Assembly: GCA_020746995.1 (NCBI GenBank)
Contig: JAGPXD010000007.1
Location: 1,798,001-1,862,000, forward strand
DNA from: Plectosphaerella cucumerina
Taxonomy: Eukaryota; Ascomycota; Sordariomycetes; Glomerellales; Plectosphaerellaceae
DNA length: 64,000 bases
Direction: 5' to 3'
Below are positions 1-12,605 of this stretch, piece by piece. Made by a program: the position numbers and the translations under genes. The notes beneath the pieces were generated by a model that did not search any database, had not been told where the DNA came from, and saw nothing but the letters and a program-made list of their open reading frames with translations. The number at the start of each line of letters is the position of its first letter. The stretch's first letter is position 1.

Positions 1-761
1 AGGGCCTGGGTGAGGCATCGAGTTACCAGGGAGAGGCTGGGGGGTGCCCTGCAAAGGCATCTGGCTTCCCTGCTGGAGAGGCGGCAGAGTGTACTGGTCG
101 CCCAAGACGGGCGCCTGTGCCTCCGTCGCCGTCAGGTCATCTTGGCTGCCTTCTCCGCCGACGGACTTCCTAGGCCTGCCTCTGCCAGGACCGGGTCGAC
201 GGGTGATAGGATTCAACGTGGGATCGACCTTCCTCGAAGCATCAGGGGTCGTGCCGTTCACATCGGCCCGGTGTGCTGCCCGGCGAAGGCCCTGAAAGTG
301 TTGCCTGCATGATCATCAGCTTATGCCTGGGTCGTCAGGGTGGAAAGACGAAGTAAGCAGGGCACGTCGTCGTCCCGGGCCCGCTCATGGACCATGGACC
401 AGTCTCACTTGAGATATCTCCTGTCTGTCCTGGGACCCTGCTGGAGCCCCACATGGAGATGGATCTCTTATTGACACTATCAAAGACGCGGGGGGCTTCG
501 ACGACGAGCGCGACGACGACGACCAGCAAATGAACGCCACGAAGGACTGGGACGGGGAAAAGGGCTTATGCGACGAGCAAGGTCTAAGTGAACCGGGCGC
601 TCTACGTACCGACATCCCTCATTGGTGAAGCCGTAGCCCAGGGAGCGCATGTGGTTTCCGATTGTCGTCCATTCCGAGCCGCTGATGACGCCAATGTTCT
701 TGACAGACAGAATGGTGAAGAAGAGGTCCTTGTCGGCCCGGTCGTTCCAATTCTTGTTCAT
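1..761 (-). CDS. AT-hook-like fungal protein, 3' part missing
   Basis: Partial gene read leftward off the window edge. Exon 1 is 761..610 and exon 2 is 304..1 and continues outside; the 305-base intron (609..305) has GTACGT and CAG ends and restores the codon for Arg in TNEGCRQHFQGLRR. The first 65 or so residues (MNKNWNDRADKDLFF, then WTTIGNHMRSLGYGF) match a small domain I know from many uncharacterised ascomycete proteins. A basic RPGPGRGRPRK stretch follows, which looks like an AT-hook DNA-binding motif, and then a Gln/Pro-rich tail. A nuclear, chromatin-related role is inferred from the AT-hook only. The start is the first in-frame ATG; a stop lies upstream in frame. The downstream neighbour in the same orientation is RVB2. 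Confidence 0.75.
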
Positions 762-1203
762 CGTAATGGTAATAACAGGGGGATAGGTCGTCAGAGATGG
801 GAACAGGTATACCGGCTAACAGGATGGGATACGGTGGGATGGTGGTGAGGTGCTAGCGGTCTTAACAGACAGCAGACAACAGTGGGAAAATTGATCGCGG
901 GCAGACGTTGGGGAGGCGCGAGGGTTAAAGCTCGGATACCGAGCTGCCTGCCCAACAGCGGGGGCGTTTGTGCGACCGGGAGACGGGGGCTGGGACGCGG
1001 TCCGTGCGGGTGCACTTCAGGATGACTTAGGTAAGCATAGTATCATCACCATGTGTGAGCTCGGAATGTTCAAGACGACGGAAATCCAGAGCTTCCAAAT
1101 GATAATGATACAGAATCTATGACAACCCCCCCGGCGGAACCGTGCCGATTTTGAAAAGTCATCCCCTAACGCCGTAGCTAGTCCTTCATATCTTGCCGCA
1201 TCT
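762..1203. other. Intergenic: promoter of AT-hook gene and RVB2 3' end
   Basis: Gene-free stretch between two leftward genes. It should hold the 5' leader of the AT-hook gene and the 3' UTR of RVB2. I see no further coding signal. Confidence 0.6.
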
Positions 1204-2732
1204 CTAGGACATGTCCATCGCCTCGCCGTGGCCGTTGGTCACGGTGAAGTCCACGGCGCCGGTGTTTCCGATCAGTCTCTTTTCCGAGTCGGCGACGAAC
1301 TTGACGCTGCGCGAGGGGTCGTAGAAGAGCTGGAAGCTCCGCTGGACGTCGGACACCTCAACCGTCTTGGCTCGCCTCTTGGCTGAGACAAGCTGCGATG
1401 TTGTGATGAGGTTGCTGGCGTAGCGCAGACCCGCCTCCTGGCCAATCTTGGTCAGCAGGGCCAGGGCGTCGGGCGAGACATCGACCTCTTCTTCCTGCGC
1501 CCGGATGGTCAGGATCTGCTTGAGCTCGTCAGGCGAGTATGTGTTGGTGTGGATGATGACGACGCGGTCAAGGAAGTCGAGCGGCAGACCGTGAGGGCTG
1601 CGGTAGTCGGTGCCCCGAATGCGCGAGTTGCCCCTGTTGCTCGCCATGATGACGATAGGCGCCAGGTCGTCCTCAAGGGCGCGGTTGACGTAAGAGAAGG
1701 ACTCAATGTCCAGCATGTGCACCTCGTCGATGAAGAGCACGCCTGGCACTATCTCGGCCTTGCCCTCCTCCTTCCACTCGCCGACCTTTGTGTTGATCTG
1801 GTCGCGAATCTCGCTCCGGATCTCGCCCGTGTCGCCGGAGAAGAGAGCCAGGAAGCCCTGCGTCCTCGAGTTGATGACATCGATCTCGTGAAGGGAGACG
1901 GTGTGCACCACCTCCTTGCGCTTCTGCAGCTCGCCGTCGGGGCACTGCAGGAACTTGGTGTCGACGCCCATGGCATCATAGTCGCGCGACCGCGCGTACG
2001 AGCGGCCGAGCTTGGTGATCTTGCCCGACGACTTGTCGATGGAGATGATGTCGCCGGCCATAACGCGCTCCTTGGTCATGGCGTCGATCATCTTGACGCC
2101 CATGTCGTAGACAGCCTCCATGTCGGTCGTCTTGATGGTGAGCTTGCCCTGCTTCGCGCCGCCCGTGACGCTGCGGTCGACCTGGATCTCAACCACCTCG
2201 CCCTCCATGATCTCGCTCTCCTCCTTGATGCGCACGCCGATAGACTTGCGGAATGCCTGGGTCAGAGCCTCGGTCTTGGACATTTCGAGGGAGAAGATTT
2301 CGGAGGCCGCGAGGCTGGTGAAGGGCACGTCGGGGCCCAGGGATTGCGCCATGCCCATGGCGATGGCAGTCTTTCCGGTGCTGGAGTTGAGAGACATGTT
2401 AGCGGTGCCATCAAGAGAAGGAAGCGAGGATGGGTCGGCGAACCTTGGAGGACCGGCAATCAGCACGGCGCGACCGGCAATCTTGCCCTCTTTGATCATC
2501 TGCAGAATAACGGCGGCGGCTTTCCGTGCCTTTTCTTGACCGACAAGACCCTGAGAGGCGGCGCGCGGCTCGAGAGTAACACTGTCGACACCAAGTCCCC
2601 GGATGTGAGAGTGCGCGGCGATGAGGTTGAGGCCGCGAAGCTCCTTGGACTCGGAGACGGTCATCACGGGCTAGAGAGAATGTCAGTGCCTGCGCATCCA
2701 AAACACAGTCGGCTGTGACGTACGGCGGCCAT
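1204..2732 (-). CDS. rvb2: RuvB-like helicase 2 (Reptin, TIP49b)
   Basis: AAA+ ATPase that forms a heterohexamer with RVB1 and serves INO80/SWR1 chromatin remodelling, box C/D snoRNP assembly and the TTT complex in the nucleus. Exons are 2732..2724 (only Met-Ala-Ala), 2670..2444 and 2380..1204, giving 470 residues, the usual length. The tiny first exon yields the family N-terminus MAAPVMTVSESKE. The second intron (2443..2381, 63 bases) interrupts the Walker A motif; splicing gives GPPSTGKT at residues 76-83. Walker B is DEVH at 297-300, where yeast has it. The intron is a multiple of three with no stop, so an unspliced reading would insert 21 residues into the P-loop. It diverges from the coiled-coil gene to the right across a 1.3-kb promoter region. 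Confidence 0.96.
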
Positions 2733-4072
2733 CTTGGCTTTGGTCGTACTGGCGTACGGAGTGATGGGGCGATTGAGGAGCGGGATGTCGTGGTGGAAGG
2801 TTGTCGGGGCGATAAAGTTGTTCGATTGACGGTTTCGCAAGCTTGGAGTTGGATCTCGAAAGTCGCGGATGGAAAAGCTGGGGACGCGCCGGTTGATCTT
2901 TCACACCCTTGGCACTTTGAGCTGACTGGACAGCTGCCAGCCCAGCCCAGGACCTGAGCTCCTGCGACAGTCGGGCGGGTGCGCCACTCATCAGACAGCT
3001 GGTTCCACCAGGCAACCTGCCCCTCCAAATTCAAGCACTGAACGTTACTGGTAAACCAGACGAGGTGAGATGGATGCAAGCGGAACATTGAATGTTGTAG
3101 AGCCAAACGTCTGGTGAGTTAACCTGCCCGAGGAAAATTCCCATATAAATTCCGACTTCTGGTATCTGCAGCTGCCTATAGGCACTTTGAACTTCGTGGT
3201 AGGTGCCTAGGAAGGAACTCACGTGGCAAAGACATCTGGTCGCTCCTTCCTCCACGCACCGACTCAAGTCGATAAGGTAGCGCTATGACCCCACCCCCGC
3301 GCAGGTACAGTAACTTCCATCGTCCCGCGATTGTGCTCACTGTGTCTCTCAACGCCGGGCAGCTCTTCTATGAAAGACCTCCTCCAACCTTCGTCGACAC
3401 TTTCTTCCTTCCCCGGTCTAAATCGCAACGATACAAGCAAGCTGTGCAGGAACAGGTCCCTATCTTGCAACGGCCTATTCCCACCATCGTTCAGGACCTG
3501 GTTCTCCACGTTGCCGTGCTTACCTCACAGACCACCAACGGCTGTCAGTCAGGGGGCACGAGCCGCTGGGTACTACCGAGCCAAGTACCTGTATATCTGC
3601 CTATCAGCGCACGCCATCTGGACAGGGATGAGCAACGGAGCGTCGCGGCGCGCGGGAGAGCCAAGTCCAGTCGCGTTGCTCATTAACGAGAAAAGGTTCG
3701 ATTCACGACCTCACTCACCACCATCGACCAACGTCCGCCATTGCGTTCGCTCAGTCATCCGCCTGCCTGCATCGCACTACTGAAGCCGAACTCAAGTCTG
3801 TTTCCCTTTTTTCATCCTCGCATCAACTGTCCTTCTCGGTTTTCTCGATACCCCTTTCTGAGCCGAGCCGTTTCATTTGCCGCCCCTTCAGCCTCGGAGC
3901 CTGTTTGACCTCTTTATCCAAGGCGGGCAACCTGTTTGCACCACCACCTACATACAGCTGTCGAGGCTTTCCGGCGGCGGAGAAGGTTCTGGGTTCCGTG
4001 GACAGGCGGAGTACGGAGAGGTGGCTTGTTCCTACTGGCACAACGACAGACGCATGCGTGCCCCTGTACGAT
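2733..4072. other. Intergenic: divergent promoter region RVB2 / coiled-coil gene
   Basis: 1.3 kb between two divergent start codons. It carries pyrimidine-rich blocks (for example about 3786-3835) typical of fungal leaders. I found no supportable coding exon; the short open frames here lack conserved motifs. Confidence 0.5.
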
Positions 4073-6354
4073 ATGTCAAACTGGCGGGATAGGGAACCGG
4101 CGGGGTTGCCGCGTCGCCCATTTGACTGGGGCAGCCGAAGAGAAGAGCGGAGTCCCAGGGATCGGGATCGCGAACGAGAGAGGGAGAGAGACAGAGAGAG
4201 GGAGCGAGAGCGAGATCGAGATCGAGATCTGCCGAGCTTCGATAGAGGTCGGCCGAGGGACGGAGACCGCGATGATCGACCTCGACAGCCTTTCGAACCA
4301 GGTCGTGCCATTGACCGGCCGGGCCGTGCGATCGAGCGTGAGCACGACCGCTCGCCGCGCAATTCAGGCTCATCACCAGCCACTGCAAGTCCGCCCCGTT
4401 TCAACGACAATCGGCCAACCGGGCAAGGAGGCCCCATCCCAGGAGTAGCAGTGCCTACCGGCCCTCTATCTGCCGGCGCGGGCAGTAATGGAGATCAACG
4501 TGAGTATAGCCGGTCCGCGGCTTTGACAAGAAGACGACGCTCACATCGAAAACGGTAGCAACACCTCTTCAGCCAGTGGATACGGTGCTCGTCGACCAGT
4601 TCTACGCGGCCTATGGCAATCTGTCCAAGCAGGCTGCGCTCAGGGTCGTGTTTACTGATACGGAACGCGAGTTAAAGATGATTACGGCCGACCGTGAGGA
4701 AATGTTGCAGTCCAGATACGACGACTACGCGTCCTCGCGAGCTGTGCTGCAGCGCAGGCAGGAGGCGGTGGATGCCAAGCTCAAAAAGTGCAGAAGCGAC
4801 ATGGACGCCAACAAGACAGCCCTCGGAAAACGAGCGCAAGAGTTTGTCGGAACTCTGCTTGCACATATAGCCAAGAGCGCAACAACATCACCAGCGAATG
4901 GTCCCAACACCGCTGGCAAGTCCGACCTCGAAGCGCTGGAGAAGAGGCTCGAGGGGAAAATAGCTTCTTATCAAAAGACACTTGCCGCTCAGGAAAGTGT
5001 CATCGCCAATCAAGCAAGCCGTTTTTCAGCCTTGGAGTCGGACGCGCAGCGAAACCACGCCAAGCTGGAGGCGGTCATCGCCAAGCAAGCAAACCAAATA
5101 TCAACTCTGGAAACGCACTCACAACGCCGGGAAGAAGTCATCAAGCAGCAGGAGCAGAGCCTCTCGACGCTGAAGTCTGATGCCACGCAACTCCGAACGG
5201 AAATAGGTCTGCTCAAAAATCGCGTGCAGACCCTGGAGTCCAGCGGTCCTCAGGTGAGGGCGCACCTGCAAGGACTGGAACACAAGGCAACCATCCAGCA
5301 AACGGCTACGACCAATGTGCGCAACAACCACACTACCCTGCAGAGGGCCGTGGAGAAGATGCAAACAGCGCACGATGCCAAGACTGCAGAGGTGGCCGGG
5401 ATGCAGAAGACACTGGCAAGCTTCGAAGGTCTGCAGCTCAGGCTTGAAAGCCTTGAGAGCATAGTAAAGGCAATCACCGTCACTGTGAGCGCAAACTCGG
5501 CGAAGGAGAAGCCAGCCGCCGCCGCCGCCGCTGCCGCTGCCGCTGCCGCTACCGCCAACGCGACCACCACGACAACTACCACCAAGGCCGACCGAGAAGA
5601 AGTCAGTAAGCTGGCGGCAGACGTGAAACAGCTTCAAGTGAGTCAGGCGCAGAAAGCAGACCGCCAGGAGGTAGAAGCGAGCCTGAACAACATGAGGGGC
5701 ATACTCGCCAATTCGGTAGGAGGCCTGGCGACTCAGTTTGGCGAGTTGCTTGACCTTCACGCGAAACGGCTGGTGGTGATTGAGGCGGCAGCCAACATCG
5801 GGTCGAGCACAACCGAGAAGCAGGCAGAAGATGAGGCGGCGAAGGATGCACTGGCGAAGCAAACAGCCTCAACAGCAGCCACGACAACGGCCCCGGCCGA
5901 GGCACCGGAGGCCGAGGCGAAACTGAAGGAGGCCGAAGTAACGAGGCTGAAGACGGAACTCGATGAGTTGAAAGATCAACTCAACGGCGCCGTGGTGGAT
6001 ATCAAGAGATGCGAGGCGGCTTTCGCGGCACTTCACAACCGGCACGAGGAGGGTCAAGGGGCCGTCGCCCAGTTCCGGCAGGAGACGACAGAGCTCCTGG
6101 GGGTACTGCAGCATGCGGTAACAAACTTGAGCTCTCAGTTCAACAACATAACAACGGAAGAACTGTGCAAGAGGATCCTCAGGCACGTCGGAGTGTTGAG
6201 CGGACAGAAGACGGCTGACGAGTTGACGAAGCGGGTGGATTCGCTGGAGAGGGCGATGCACGGAGGCGTCAACGGTGCCGATGCGGGAAGCAGCAAGAAG
6301 CGCAAGACGAGCATGCAGGTGTCGGGCGCCGGGACTTCTGGAGCGCGGCGATGA
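4073..6354 (+). CDS. Long coiled-coil protein with RE/RD repeats
   Basis: Two exons, 4073..4499 and 4559..6354 (intron of 59 bases, GTGAGT..TAG), encode 740 residues. The start is the first ATG of this frame (MSNWRDREP). Residues about 31-55 are an almost pure Arg-Glu/Arg-Asp repeat, followed by a disordered Arg/Asp/Pro region. The second exon is nearly all predicted coiled coil (long runs with Leu/Ile heptads, for example around 4900-5480 and 5930-6250), broken by a poly-Ala then poly-Thr tract from about residue 462. A basic KKRKTS near the C-terminus could be a nuclear signal. I do not recognise a named family. RE/RD dipeptides are common in RNA-processing proteins, so a nuclear structural or scaffold role is possible but only inferred. 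Confidence 0.8.
4168..4230 (+). repeat. Purine-rich GAGA/GATC repeat coding for RE/RD
   Basis: Imperfect repeat of gagaga, gagcga and gatcga units inside the coding region of the coiled-coil protein. It encodes alternating Arg and Glu/Asp and is a likely length-variable site. Confidence 0.75.
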
Positions 6355-8098
6355 AGCGTTCTGTCATGTCCTGTTCGAGAGAGGGAGGAGTTTAGGAGTT
6401 GATGGGGAGGAAGGTGCCTGCGGGTAACCTGTATTAATGATCCGTATCTGTGATGCGGTTTGTGTGTATAATACGCAACTGAGTAGATATGGCGGTGATG
6501 ATGACTTGATGATTGGCCACAGCTGAATTTGAGGACGTAGGAGTGAGGTGTTTGGTGTTCTATTGTACAGACTGTACGTATAGTAAACTGTAAAGGATGA
6601 TGGTTGTCGGCTGAAGTACCGGCTTCCCAAAAGCCCAAGTCGGCAGTCAGCCGGAGGCAGGCACGATGGGGGTCAATGGGAACCCCCCACCTCACCCAGG
6701 TCGGCCAAATTGCCCTGAAGTCAAGTTCCGACCCTTTCATTCCCTCCCGTCACGGACCGCGCCCTGACACCCGCCGCGCCCGCCCGTCCTGACACCAGGA
6801 AAACCCTCCCACAATCGCCGATGACTTGCTCCTCTCCGCCTCACCTAACGGACGTCCATCTATCCTCCCAACGCATGCGCAATTGAAGGCCCATCCTCTC
6901 ACGAAGGCTCTCTCCAGCCACGCCATCATCGAGCTACACGCGCTCCTCCCTCAACCAACAAGACACGCTCCTACGCACAGACCACTCAGCAACTTGAAGC
7001 AAGCAGGGAAGCAAGCAGACCCGGGACGCGCTTCATCCTTCCCGACTGCAGTGCACCCACCTGGACTAGACTGGGCACCGCACCCTCACCACAGCACCAG
7101 CGCAGCGCCCGCCCGTCAATCGTCCGACCGGCCGACGGAGCACCTCCACTGTCCTGTCCTGACCTGGTCCTGCCTGCCTCTGCTTCTCTGCCCGACGGGA
7201 GCTTGAATGCGCTGCGGGTCTACTGATTGAGGTGCTAAGTGCTAAGACACTGCTGCTGCAAGGGCTGAGCTGCTAAGGTCGGCCAACCGCCTGAACCCGA
7301 CTCCTACTGAACCACTGGCACCCAATTATCCATCCGTCAATCACCTACACCCACCCATCGCGAATCTCCCGTTCTCCCCACACACCGAAGGGAGCCAGCG
7401 AGCCGCCCGCCTCATATCCATCGCATCGACGACACCACGCTATCCCCCCCCTGTACACATCACACTCAACTGAGTCGACCGCACGCCCCTCTCGTGGCCA
7501 ATTCCTCCATCCGCCCATCCTCCAAATCTCATCTCGCTCAACACCAACCTCTGAGCAATCTCGCGCGACATTCCCTCACCGCGCGCCGACTCACATCCCC
7601 ATCCGCCTCTCCAATCGCTCGCGTGCCTGTCCCCCGACACGACGACTCGCCAGATACACCAAGCCCCCGGCCGCGTTTCTTCTCCACAACCACCGTCTTC
7701 AGCGTCATCCCGACGTCGCGCTGGACGGACACCAACCCCCCATTCAGCATCACAAAGGTCCGACTCGTGGGCTAGGGAGGGAGCTTTGCGCTCTGCTCCC
7801 ATGCCCATTCTTTGTCTCCTCTCGCTCGTCGTCCGCCCCGTGTCGACTCTCAGCAAGGCTGCTGCAACTGCCACGCCACCGCCGCAGGCATCGCGCCTCT
7901 CCGTCCACTTTTGCGACAACGGAATAGGGACACTCTAAAAAGCCCCAACACCAACACCGACACCGGTCATTGTTCCCGTCACGACGCGATTTTCTTATCG
8001 ACCGCGACAACCTCTTCCCGCGACCTCTCCTCCCCTCCCCCTCCGACCATTTCTCTTCGCCTCGGCTTCGAGCACAGGAATGCCCGTCCCAGCGAACC
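6355..8098. other. Intergenic: 3' UTR and CT-rich promoter
   Basis: 1.7 kb between two rightward genes. The first part is AT-richer and looks like a 3' UTR and terminator region. From about 6800 on it is strongly pyrimidine-rich on the + strand, as expected for promoter and leader of the next gene. No coding exon is supported. Confidence 0.5.
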
Positions 8099-10430
8099 AT
8101 GGACGCCGCGGCGAAACATATTCAACTCCTTCGACAGAGTACCTTACCACCGCTACCCTACCAACTTGCTAAAGGCACGGAACGGCGCTTTCGCGTCCCC
8201 CCGGACAACGTCAGCGTCTTCGAGGAGCGCGAGTTTAGGCAGCTCCAGTACATGACCCTTATCGACGTCGATCGCGGTCTGCTCTTCACCCGAGCCTACT
8301 ACGATATGCGCGAAGAGCCACCAAACCCCAGTGCTGCGAAGGAGGGAACACCACAGGCCGACAAGAGGCCAAAGACGAAGCTGTCGCTGAGCGACTATAA
8401 GAACAAGAAGAAAGTTTACGACTCCCCACCAGACTCGAGCGCACCAGCCCCGAAGCCCAGCGCCCTGCGCAAGGAGATCACAGACGGCAAGTCCGAGAGA
8501 GACCCGCCAAGAAGAGATGCCGCCGTCTCCAAACACCGAGACTCGGACGTCCACAGAGATACCAGGACGCAAGATGCGCACAACGACAGGTATACATAAG
8601 ACACCCCTACTGCCATCGCCTCTTCCTTGGTAGACAAGCCAAGCTGACCCTGCCCCCTTCCCCCCTCACAGATCAAATAACAAAGCAGATCCCCGCTCAA
8701 GACACGAGCCAAACGATCACCCCGACAAACGGAAACGCGTTCCAGAAGACGACAACCTGCGATTACCCAAGAAGCCGAGACCCAGCACGAGCACGCCGCT
8801 AGACGACCGGGCGCGGACGCCACGCGACGATACCCCTAAGAGGAGAGATCGAGAGCCCGGCTCGGCGCAAGACCGGTCTTCCCAGTCGCAAGGCAAGGAT
8901 GGCAGGCCAGGAGCCACCTCTTCGCTGCTGAACGGCCGGTCCACGCTTAAGGGCGCACTCGGTTCGCAGTCGCAGTCGAATACTCCCGTCCAGAGGGCGC
9001 GCGGCGATTCCGTCAATGGCAACCGTTCTGCCTCGGTAGCGAACCACAGGTCTGTCGGGAGCAAGCAGGATGGCCACTCCAAGGTTTCCGTCCCGCCGCT
9101 GCTCTCTCCCCTTCACTTCTCCATGGGCGACGATGCGTCGCCGCCCAAGGAAAGGCGAAGACGAGAGGACCTGGACGAGGGTATCAGGTTCTCCAAACCC
9201 TCCAAGCCAGGCGCACCAAACCCAGCGCCGGCGAGAAAAGAAAAGTCCCGACTCCCACCACTCCTTTCCCCGACACTTCCACCCATGCTCGAGGAGGAGC
9301 TCGAACGAATCCATCACGAAGGCGGCAGCGGCTCAAACCCGAAACCGACACCACCATCCGAAGCGAAGAAGCCACGGCCGGGTAGAAGAGACGAAGAAGA
9401 AGACGAGAGGTCCAGGCCCAAGGTCAAGGAAAGAGACAGGGACGAGCCCCTTGGCCGTTACATGGTGACCCTCCGATGTGGGCGGCACAACGCAAAGACG
9501 CTCAAGAGGCTGCTTGCCCTGCCCCCCAAGAAGGAGCGCTCGGCCAGCTCCGAGGTGCTCGGTGCCGGAGCTGCCAGAAAACGACCTGCAGGCACAAACG
9601 AGCTCGTCGGCGACTCCATCGCAGTCAAGCGCCCGCGCATGGCCGAGCCGCCATCCTCGAGCAGCAGCAAGCTGGGCCCGCCATCAACACCCGCAGCCAA
9701 GGCGGCCACGTCCATGGCCCGCGTCGCCTCGAACAACTCGCAAGCCCACACCCCCGGCGACGCGAATAGCCTTACCCCCGGCGACCGGCCGCCGACACGG
9801 CAGGAGCCAGCAGATTACGCGCGGATAAAGAACCTGCGCGATCGCCACCTCCGCTTCCGCGACCTCGGCAACAACCTCAAGCACCGGCGCGACGCCCTTC
9901 TGTCATCGAGCAACAAGAACGGCGACCGCGCCCCGCGCCCGGCAGACCTCAAGCTCGGCATCGCCCTCTGCATCGAGAGCGCAATGGCATACATGGTCTC
10001 GTTCCGCGCCGTCTTCGAATCCCGCCGTCTCGAGAACAAGGCCCAGGACCCGAAAACATGGGACTCCATCCTCCCCATGCTCGACATGGTCCGCCACGAC
10101 GTCGGCGAGGGCCGCCACCCCGCCATCGACGCCCTCTACCAACAACTCCGCGGCGTCATCCTCGAAGAACTCATAAAGTGCTACTGGTCCATCGACCCCG
10201 TCACCCACGCCCGTTCCGTCATACACTACGAGCGCATGCGCGCCGGGGTGTGGAAGGCCGCCGCCGACGCGGCCGACCGCGTCGTCGAGCCGCGCATGCG
10301 CGCCGGTTTCGGGCCCTGGACCTCCGCGGAGGACGCCGTCGGCGTCGGCCTGCGCATCCTCCGCCGATGGACCGCGGACGAGGACGTCGACTGGACCGCC
10401 GAGGTCAGCCTGCAGGCCAACGGGGCGTAG
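8099..10430 (+). CDS. Disordered nuclear-type protein, possible Ebp1/AF4-like
   Basis: Exons 8099..8589 and 8672..10430 (intron of 82 bases, GTATAC..CAG) give 749 residues starting MDAAAKHIQLLRQ. Residues 1-75 are a well-ordered conserved N-terminus. Residues about 90-500 are Lys/Arg/Ser/Pro-rich and disordered, with basic nuclear-signal-like clusters (KRKR, KKPRP). Two near-identical motifs, VPPLLSPLH (from residue 304) and LPPLLSPTLPP (from residue 358), stand out. The C-terminal 210 residues are helical (IKNLRDRHLRFRDLG, then LGIALCIESAMAYMV) and remind me of the C-terminal homology domain of AF4/FMR2 proteins and of fission yeast Ebp1, the ELL-binding partner. That link is inference from pattern, not alignment; safe naming is conserved fungal protein of unknown function. 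Confidence 0.8.
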
Positions 10431-11223
10431 GGAATGTCCCTCGCTCCCTGTAGGCCTCTATTGCACGTTCACGAAGCGCAAACGCGGTATATTAATAATG
10501 TCTCTCCTACCGGGCTTCCTCTTCTTGTCTTGTCTCGACGATGAAACGGACTCTCCAGCCTCTCTTCTTCTTCCCTTTTCTGTTTCGAGGTCCGCCCGCT
10601 GCAGCCTTGTACACACGAAATGATATCCCTCCCGCCATTGTGTCTCTCCCCTGTTCGATTTCCATCTTGTTTTTTCTTCCATTTCCCCGTTTCCCGCGTC
10701 CCCGAGTCGGGACGTGATCCCAGGTGCGGGACTTTATCGCCGGACGTGGTCCAGCCTCCATGTTTTCTGTTGTACACCAATCGACGCGGGGGCCCGGGAG
10801 GGGCGGGTGGCTCGCCGAGGAGGGGAGGCAAGGAGCGATTAGATGATGGTCCGTCGGGGCGACGAGGATGAGTCCCCCCCTCTGGAACTAATACAATGAT
10901 CATGATGACCCACGCCTACCCTGCTTTCCCATGCGGGTGTCCCACATTGCGCTTCATTCGTGTGCTCCGCTTGCCCACTTGTCGGGGACAAGCACGTCAC
11001 CGGGAAAAGCCTCACTAGACAAAATTTCGACAGCCTCGCCAGGGTCTATGGGGCAGGTTCAATGGGGACTTGAGGCAGTTAGGGAGTCACAGGGCAATCA
11101 CGAGGCCAGGCATGCCGGTTCATTGCTCATTTATTTTTTGTCTGTTCATTACCGACCCTCTGGCGTCGAGCCTAAGGATACCATTCCACTACCCGCGAAA
11201 CCCTCGCGCGCGTGTGTACACGT
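10431..11223. other. Intergenic: convergent 3' ends
   Basis: About 790 bases between the stop of the rightward Ebp1-like candidate and the stop of the leftward GAPDH gene. It should contain both 3' UTRs and terminators. I see no gene. Confidence 0.5.
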
Positions 11224-12573
11224 TTACTTGGAGGCATCGACCTTGGCGATGTAGGCCAGGAGGTCGAGGACACGGCGGGAGTATCCCCACTCGTTGTCGT
11301 ACCAGGAGACGACCTTGACGAAGTTGTCGTTGAGAGAGATGCCGGCGTTGGCGTCGAAGATGGACGAGGCGGGGTTGCCGATCATGTCGGTGGAGACGAC
11401 ATCGTCCTCGGTGTAGTCCAGAATGCCTGTGGTGGGTTAGCAGGGGCAGGCAGAGTGGAAGATGAAAGGGGGAAGACATACCCTTGAGGGGACCGTTGGC
11501 GGCCTCCTTGATGACAGTCTTGATCTGGTCGTACGAGGCGCCCTTCTCGAGGCGGACGGTAAGGTCGACGACGGAGACGTTGGCGGTGGGAACGCGCATG
11601 GACATGCCGGTGAGCTTGCCGTTGAGCTCGGGGATGACCTTGCCGACGGCCTTGGCGGCGCCGGTGCTGCTGGGGATGATGTTCTGGGCAGCGGTACGGC
11701 CACCGCGCCAGTCCTTGGCCGAGGGACCGTCGACGGTCTTCTGGGTGGCGGTGTAGGAGTGGACGGTGGTCATGAGACCCTCGACGATGGTGAACTTGTC
11801 GTTAAGGACCTTGGCGAGGGGAGCCAGGCAGTTGGTGGTGCACGAGGCGTTGGAGATGACGTCGGCGCTGCCGTCGTAGGTCTTCTCGTTGACACCCATC
11901 ACGTACATGGGGGCATCGGCCGAGGGGGCGGAGATGATGACCTTCTTGGCACCACCGTTCAGGTGAGCCTTGGCCTTGTCGATGGTGGTGAAGACACCGG
12001 TCGACTCGACGACGTACTCGGCGCCGGTCTCCTTCCACTGGATGTTGGAGGGGTCCCTCTCCTGGTAGAAGCGGACGGTCTTGCCGTTGACGATGAGGTT
12101 CTGGCCATCCTCCTTGATCTCACCCTTGAAGACACCGTGGGTGGAGTCGTACTTGAGCATGTACGCCTGGGGGAAGAGATCGAGTCAGCAAATGAGAAGT
12201 CATTGGCGATGAATCGAAACGGAGGGGGTGCTGTGTAATTCATGGCCGCATTTGCCAATGAAGAGGAAGGGGGGTGGCGGGGTTCCGACGGAGTGATGGG
12301 TCATGTCATATCATGTTGTGAAGGAGGGCGGGTGAGGGGCAGCACGGCGTGACAAGCGCGCGGCGCGGCGGGCTTCATGCAAGGCCAGGGTAAAATGGGC
12401 TGAGGGGTTGATTTGCAAGGCGTAGAGCCGAGGGCAAAACTTACAGCGTACTTGGTCTCGATGAAGGGGTCGTTGACGGCAACGATCTCGACGTCGGAGT
12501 GCTCGACGGCGTTGCGGAAGACGATACGGCCAATGCGGCCGAAACCGTTGATGCCAACCTTGATGGGAGCCAT
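11224..12573 (-). CDS. gpd1: Glyceraldehyde-3-phosphate dehydrogenase
   Basis: Central glycolytic enzyme that oxidises glyceraldehyde-3-phosphate with NAD+ and phosphate to 1,3-bisphosphoglycerate in the cytosol. Exons are 12573..12445, 12166..11482 and 11426..11224, giving 338 residues, the normal length. The N-terminus VGINGFGRIGR is the NAD-binding loop; the active site SNASCTTN places the catalytic cysteine at residue 152; the end is WYDNEWGYSRRVLDLL. The first intron is long for this window (278 bases) and the second is 55 bases. Codons are strongly biased to C-ending forms, as expected for one of the most highly expressed genes. A pyrimidine-rich leader and a probable 5' UTR intron lie upstream. 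Confidence 0.98.
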
Positions 12574-12605
12574 TGTGTATGGTGTGTAGGGTTGTTGTGT
12601 TTGGT

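Noticed and set aside
1549..2718. A 389-codon + strand open frame
   Set aside because: It is antisense to RVB2 and extends through the RVB2 intron; its His/Asp/Leu-rich product is a composition shadow.
3690..3705. GGTTCGATTC resembling a tRNA B box
   Set aside because: The flanking bases do not form a T-stem or acceptor stem and no A box lies at a suitable distance.
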